From the NCBI GenBank assembly GCA_019694835.1, contig JAIBBE010000177.1, positions 6,603-70,602 on the forward strand: a DNA stretch of 64,000 nucleotides, in the 5' to 3' direction. Within the stretch, counting starts at the first letter, position 1; each line of letters opens with the position of its first letter. Of the stretch, positions 60,681 through 64,000 are shown piece after piece. Below the pieces are notes generated by a model, which searched no databases, was not told the DNA's origin, and saw only the letters and a program-made list of their open reading frames with translations. Source of the DNA: Fimbriimonadaceae bacterium. Its GTDB lineage: Bacteria > Armatimonadota > Fimbriimonadia > Fimbriimonadales > Fimbriimonadaceae. The translations under genes were made by a program, and so were the position numbers.

Positions 60681-61673
60681 ATGCTTAAGCCTGAGGTACC
60701 CGCTCTCGTTCTCGCCCCCATGGATGGGGTGACCGATGCGCCGATGCGTACGCTTCAGGGTGCATCGCATGCCTTCACGTTTGCCGTTTCTGAATTCGTG
60801 AGGGTGAGCGCAGAGCCGATTCCGAGAAAAGTGTTCCTTCGTGATGTTCCGGAACTCTCTCACGGTGGGCGAACTTCGACGGGCTTGCCGGTCCAAGTCC
60901 AGATTCTCGGTGGCCACGCTGGCCGAATGGCCGAATCCGCGCTCGTAGCATGCAACGCCGGTGCCCAGGCTATCGACATAAACTTCGGGTGCCCCGCACC
61001 AACGGTTAATCGCCATGACGGCGGTGCAGCACTTCTCGCATATCCGTGCCGAATTCGAGAGATTGTTGCAGCCGTTCGGGCAGCAGTTCCTGCGCATATA
61101 CCGGTTTCTGCGAAACTGCGTTTGGGCTGGGATAACGTCGATGCAATCCATAAGAATGCGGCGATGGCGGCGGAGGGCGGCGCATCATGGCTAACGATCC
61201 ATGCGCGCACCAAGTGTCAAGGATATGCGCCCCCGGTTTATTGGGGTGAAATTGGACGCGTACGCCGGGCGCTTCAAATTCCCATCATTGCGAATGGCGA
61301 TATCTGGACTTATGAGGACTTTCTGCGTTGTCGGGATGAAACTGGATGCCATCATTTCATGATTGGGCGAGGAGCCCTGGCAAATCCAACCTTGCCCGGT
61401 CGAATTGCCACTGAACTTGGTATTGGGTTGCACTCCCATGTCGATGCCGACTGGACACGGTTGTTCCGATATTTGGTGGATCTCATGCCTTACCATCCAG
61501 CAAAGTCCTTAACTCGCCTCAAGCAATGGATGAAGATTGCGTACGCCTTTGGCGACTTTCCCTATTTTCATGAACTGAAGGCACGCGCTACGCTTGAGGA
61601 GTTCTTCGAGGTGCTCGAAGGCCTTCAGTCGGGGCGAGACAACCGGCGACTTCATCTGGCCCACAATGTCTAA
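60681..61673 (+). CDS. dusC: tRNA-dihydrouridine synthase, DusC-like
   Basis: FMN enzyme reducing uridine in tRNA; E. coli DusC acts on U16. The 330-residue protein begins VLAPMDGVTDAPMR and has SEFVRVS, the catalytic-cysteine segment DINFGCPAP (Cys104), HDGGAALL, HIPVSAKLRLGWD, then IIANGDIW and FMIGRGALANP for the flavin phosphate. SEFVRV and NFGCP-x(4)-N-x(3)-GGA patterns are those of DusC rather than DusB. It is not related closely to the Dus at 28108. The HNH-like gene overlaps its last codons. Confidence 0.9.
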   Translation: MLKPEVPALVLAPMDGVTDAPMRTLQGASHAFTFAVSEFVRVSAEPIPRKVFLRDVPELSHGGRTSTGLPVQVQILGGHAGRMAESALVACNAGAQAIDINFGCPAPTVNRHDGGAALLAYPCRIREIVAAVRAAVPAHIPVSAKLRLGWDNVDAIHKNAAMAAEGGASWLTIHARTKCQGYAPPVYWGEIGRVRRALQIPIIANGDIWTYEDFLRCRDETGCHHFMIGRGALANPTLPGRIATELGIGLHSHVDADWTRLFRYLVDLMPYHPAKSLTRLKQWMKIAYAFGDFPYFHELKARATLEEFFEVLEGLQSGRDNRRLHLAHNV

Positions 61674-62355
61674 AGCCGTGATGCATGCGGGTCTCGCAAA
61701 TTTCCGTCAAAGCCTGCCTGAACCGGCGGTGCGCTTCCAGCGATCTGACGAGGACCTTCAGGCGAGCGCGGTCCTCGCCCTCGTCTTTCGAGCCCTCCCC
61801 GAGAAGACGAGCTGGCCAAAACCAACCCCTGCCGATCCCAGCACTTGCCCAAACTGCGGCACCCCGACCGCGGGCACGAGGAGCCCCTACTGCGGAACCG
61901 AGTGCCGAGAGATCGCGGCATTCATCCGGCAAACAAGGGCCAACCTCGCCGACGGAACGCTCCTAGACCCAGAGAGACGAGCCGCGCTCGGCCAAGTCCT
62001 GTGGCATCTCCTCGGCGGCGGCTATCCTCGGCGGCAGCGGCTCGTGAGCGAGAAGGACCGGGCGAAGCTCTTCGCCAAGGCGAACAACCAGTGTCAGACC
62101 TGCGGCGCACCGGCGACGACCTTCGACCACATCACAACCGCCTGCAACCGGCCCATCAACCTGCGCGTGGCCTGCGATGCCTGCACGACCACGAAGCAGT
62201 TCGAAGACGCGGAGTTCACAGAAGAACCAAGCGTCAAGGACTTACTAAAAGAGCTCTCGATCCGAATCGCAGCACCCAGAGCACTGCGAGTCTGCGACGA
62301 CGCGGAGACCTGGGACTGGAGGGCGTTCGTCAAGGAACGAATGAACAAGGCGTGA
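61666..62355 (+). CDS. HNH-like zinc protein
   Basis: 229 residues, ATG at 61666 overlapping the end of dusC (61681 is a second choice). Two zinc-type units: CPNCGTPTAGTRSPYCGTEC (about 60-80) and CQTCGAPATTFDHIT (about 144-158). The second continues as NRPINLRVACDACTTTKQ, which gives the HNH pattern DH-x(9)-N-x(6)-C-x(2)-C. HNH nucleases cut DNA or RNA; no phage or restriction gene is nearby, so its role (restriction, repair or housekeeping) is unknown. It shares the dusC transcript. Confidence 0.72.
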   Translation: MSKAVMHAGLANFRQSLPEPAVRFQRSDEDLQASAVLALVFRALPEKTSWPKPTPADPSTCPNCGTPTAGTRSPYCGTECREIAAFIRQTRANLADGTLLDPERRAALGQVLWHLLGGGYPRRQRLVSEKDRAKLFAKANNQCQTCGAPATTFDHITTACNRPINLRVACDACTTTKQFEDAEFTEEPSVKDLLKELSIRIAAPRALRVCDDAETWDWRAFVKERMNKA

Positions 62356-62408
62356 ACAAGTCACAACGCCACCCTGAAACGGGGCAATCGCGGCGGACAA
62401 TAGACCCC

Positions 62409-63419
62409 ATGGCCCGCCTCGTCACGATCCTCGTCTTCCTCTGCGCCCTCTGCTGCTCGGTTTTCGCCCATGATCCGAATTTGTCCAGCGTGCTCATCGA
62501 CCTCACGCCGGGATCGTCGTCGATCAAGGTCGTCGTGCGCGCCGACAAGATCGGAACCAAGGCTGACGAGACGATCCGGTCGAGGATGATCGTCTGGGTC
62601 GACGGCAAGCGCCTTGCCCCAACCGCGGCTAAGATCAACATCGATCAGGTTGCCACCGAACTGACCTGGACCGCCCCCTTCGATCCGACAGTAACCGCCT
62701 TCGACATCCGGGGCAAGATCTTCTCAGAAGACCCGAGCGCGCGGACGGTCGTGAGCATCTTCCGCAGCGGCGAGCTCCTGCAAAGCGCGGTGCACGAGAA
62801 GGCGGACGCCCTCCTCACCTTCGGCGAGGCGAAGGGGCAAGGCACGCTCGGGATCGTGGCGGAGTTCTTCCGGCAGGGGGTGGAGCACATTTTTCTCGGG
62901 TTCGATCACATCTGCTTCGTGCTCGGCCTGCTCCTGCTCGGCGGGACGTCGTGGCGCATCGTCAAGACGGTGACCGCCTTCACGCTCGCCCACAGCATCA
63001 CCCTCAGCGTGGCTGCGACAGGGCTTTGGGTTCCGCCCTCGCGATTCATCGAGCCGCTGATCGCGCTGAGCATTGTGGCGATCGCGGCTGAGAATATCTG
63101 GAACCTGCGCAGGCCGGCCGAGGAGCGGAATTTGAATTGGCGGCCGTGGCTGGCGTTCGGGTTCGGACTGATTCACGGCTTCGGGTTCGCGGGGGCGCTG
63201 GCCGAGGTTGGGTTGCCGCAGGGCGCGCTGGGTTGGGCGCTGGCGTCGTTCAATGTCGGCGTCGAAGTGGGTCAGGCGACGATCGTGCTCCTGGTTGCTC
63301 CAGTTCTGGCAGTGATCGCCGCGAAGCGCCCGAAAGTCGGCCGCTCGATCATCGCCTGGGGCTCAGCGGCGATTGGCGTGCTGGGCATGTTCTGGTTCGT
63401 GCAGCGGGTGGTGGGGTAG
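62409..63419 (+). CDS. HupE/UreJ-like membrane protein
   Basis: 336 residues with a signal peptide (VTILVFLCALCCSVFA), a periplasmic beta-rich part (SSVLIDLTPGSSSIKVVVRADKIG, to about 145) and a membrane part with about six segments of the HupE/UreJ_2 type: FRQGVEHIFLGFDHICFVLGLLLLG, KTVTAFTLAHSITLSVA, WLAFGFGLIHGFGFAGAL, SFNVGVEVGQATIVLL. His and Asp in HIFLGFDH, AHS and HGFGFA are conserved in this family, linked to nickel or metal uptake or to unknown export. No hydrogenase or urease is nearby. Start ATG chosen for the signal peptide. Confidence 0.85.
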   Translation: MARLVTILVFLCALCCSVFAHDPNLSSVLIDLTPGSSSIKVVVRADKIGTKADETIRSRMIVWVDGKRLAPTAAKINIDQVATELTWTAPFDPTVTAFDIRGKIFSEDPSARTVVSIFRSGELLQSAVHEKADALLTFGEAKGQGTLGIVAEFFRQGVEHIFLGFDHICFVLGLLLLGGTSWRIVKTVTAFTLAHSITLSVAATGLWVPPSRFIEPLIALSIVAIAAENIWNLRRPAEERNLNWRPWLAFGFGLIHGFGFAGALAEVGLPQGALGWALASFNVGVEVGQATIVLLVAPVLAVIAAKRPKVGRSIIAWGSAAIGVLGMFWFVQRVVG

Positions 63420-63443
63420 GAAGCTTGCAGGGCAACCAAACCC

Positions 63444-63465
63444 GTACCGCTGGCGTCCCGCCGGC
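63444..63465. repeat. REP-like element, solo left arm
   Basis: GTACCGCTGGCGTCCCGCCGGC matches the left arm of the elements at 34593 and 59216 with changes at two positions; the right arm is missing. Confidence 0.6.
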
Positions 63466-63504
63466 ATCGCGGAAGCTCCCCAGGTCGATGGGATGCCGAA
63501 GGGC

Positions 63505-63657
63505 GCAAATCCCGAAGGATGGCTCGATGATCCCGAAGACCTCCTCGATAACCCCGAAAGCCTCCTCGAGAATCCCGAAGACCTCCTCGAGAGTCCCGAA
63601 AGGTGCCTCGACGTGCTGTAGTCATTCTTCGGGGTTCTCGAGCCGCCTTTCGGGGTT
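63505..63657. repeat. 21-bp repeat array with direct and inverted units
   Basis: Five contiguous direct 21-bp units (63505-63609) built on GA-NN-ATCCCGAAGACCTCCTC, then two copies of TTCGGGG at 63628-63634 and 63649-63655, exactly 21 bp apart, which are the same unit in reverse. The array could fold into a large hairpin. It is open in several frames. Confidence 0.75.
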
Positions 63658-63838
63658 AAAAACTTGTCCTTCATGGTGATCGAGAGCAGCTTCGGGCTAT
63701 TAATATCTTCATACCCGGTTATCGAGGGTGCATTCCAGAAGCCGCGGCCCAACTCCCCATCACGGAGTGAGGGGGATCTGGCCGTGAGGAACGAGCGCGC
63801 CTGAAGGGGAATAATTTTTTCCCGCGAGCGATCAACGA

Positions 63839-63869
63839 TTGCCCTGGGAATTACTCTCCCTTGTATAGT
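63839..63869 (+). promoter_or_regulatory. Possible promoter reading out of the window
   Basis: TTGCCC (63839-63844) and TATAGT (63864-63869) with a 19-bp spacer, longer than ideal. If real it starts a leader of about 125 bases reaching the window end. Confidence 0.3.
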
Positions 63870-64000
63870 GACGGCAGCGGCGCGGTAGAGTGCCGGTGCA
63901 GGGTGGAGGGACTACATTCTCCCTTTCCGCTTAGACGGACCCGGTGAGTATTCCCCCACCCCGAGCTCAACGCCGATGAAGTGACTTGCGGCCTTTGCAG

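Larger units (their letters stand above)
63420..64000. other. Intergenic region to window end
   Basis: 581 bp. It holds a solo REP-like arm (63444-63465), a 21-bp repeat array with inverted units (63505-63657) and, after 63780, an unassigned stretch that may be the leader of a gene beyond the window. I looked for RNase P, SRP and 6S signatures and saw none. Confidence 0.55.

Noticed and set aside
63505..63657. CRISPR array
   Set aside because: No spacers; units are adjacent and some are inverted.
63780..64000. RNase P RNA, SRP RNA or 6S RNA near the window end
   Set aside because: The diagnostic conserved blocks of RNase P and SRP RNAs are absent on both strands; some hairpins alone are not enough.

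Overview
The window is a chromosomal stretch of a GC-rich, free-living, probably Gram-negative-type bacterium. The gene content (futalosine-type menaquinone enzyme MqnA, a short archaeal/eukaryal-type prolyl-tRNA synthetase, DUF1800, many secreted beta-rich proteins, a dockerin-like protein, rhamnose catabolism, RHS/YD-repeat proteins) fits Armatimonadota of the Fimbriimonadia type. That assignment is inference from gene style, not from a marker search. Most of the window is ordinary, tightly packed chromosome with frequent 4-bp ATGA gene overlaps.

Layout. 1-6 kb: nadB-rmlA pair, a TauE/SafE exporter, galE and a GAF-GAF-HisKA_2 sensor kinase. 6-12 kb: an M1-like peptidase, a glycine-rich tandem-repeat protein, a phytanoyl-CoA dioxygenase-like enzyme, a DinB-like protein and small secreted proteins. 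12.4-13.7 kb: infC-rpmI-rplT on the minus strand with a good sigma70 promoter and a palindromic terminator. infC runs 134 bp into rpmI in another frame. 13.8-18.6 kb: a secreted STN plus charged-helix protein, then a HlyD-ABC-ABC2 export operon whose HlyD gene is frameshifted. 18.6-21.7 kb: a minus-strand operon of ECF sigma, anti-sigma and an HtrA-like PDZ protein that lacks the catalytic triad. 21.8-31.4 kb: secreted proteins, proS, a metallophosphatase, mqnA, a dihydrouridine synthase, a redoxin, tRNA-Ser(UGA) and an aspartase/fumarase. 31.4-39 kb: a Gfo/Idh/MocA oxidoreductase, an S4 protein, era, and a 1113-residue protein in which a glycosidase-like domain is flanked on both sides by similar arginine-rich modules. 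39-45.3 kb: an RCK-pore-RCK K+ channel, DUF1800, two secreted beta-propellers and msrA. 45.5-45.9 kb: tmRNA with terminator. 46-48.9 kb: rhamnulose-1-phosphate aldolase/dehydrogenase coupled to a second PhyH-like enzyme. 49.5-58.5 kb: an RHS locus. 58.5-63.4 kb: an Fn3 protein, a TPR protein with two DTG motifs, DusC, an HNH-like protein and a HupE/UreJ-like protein.

The RHS locus is the most interesting system. A secreted protein, a membrane-anchored TPR/C39-peptidase-like protein and a 1469-residue YD-repeat protein overlap by ATGA. The big protein ends in a short hydrophobic tip and is followed by a small membrane protein. Then come a diverged copy of only the RHS core end with a different hydrophobic tip and a second small membrane protein. 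The layout matches a polymorphic toxin locus with one displaced orphan tip/immunity module. The orphan carries a frameshift.

Noncoding DNA is rich in palindromes: three copies and one solo arm of a REP-like element, two large perfect inverted repeats (30 and 39 bp arms), a small hairpin family, and two unrelated arrays that share a 21-bp period (49.0-49.2 kb and 63.5-63.6 kb).
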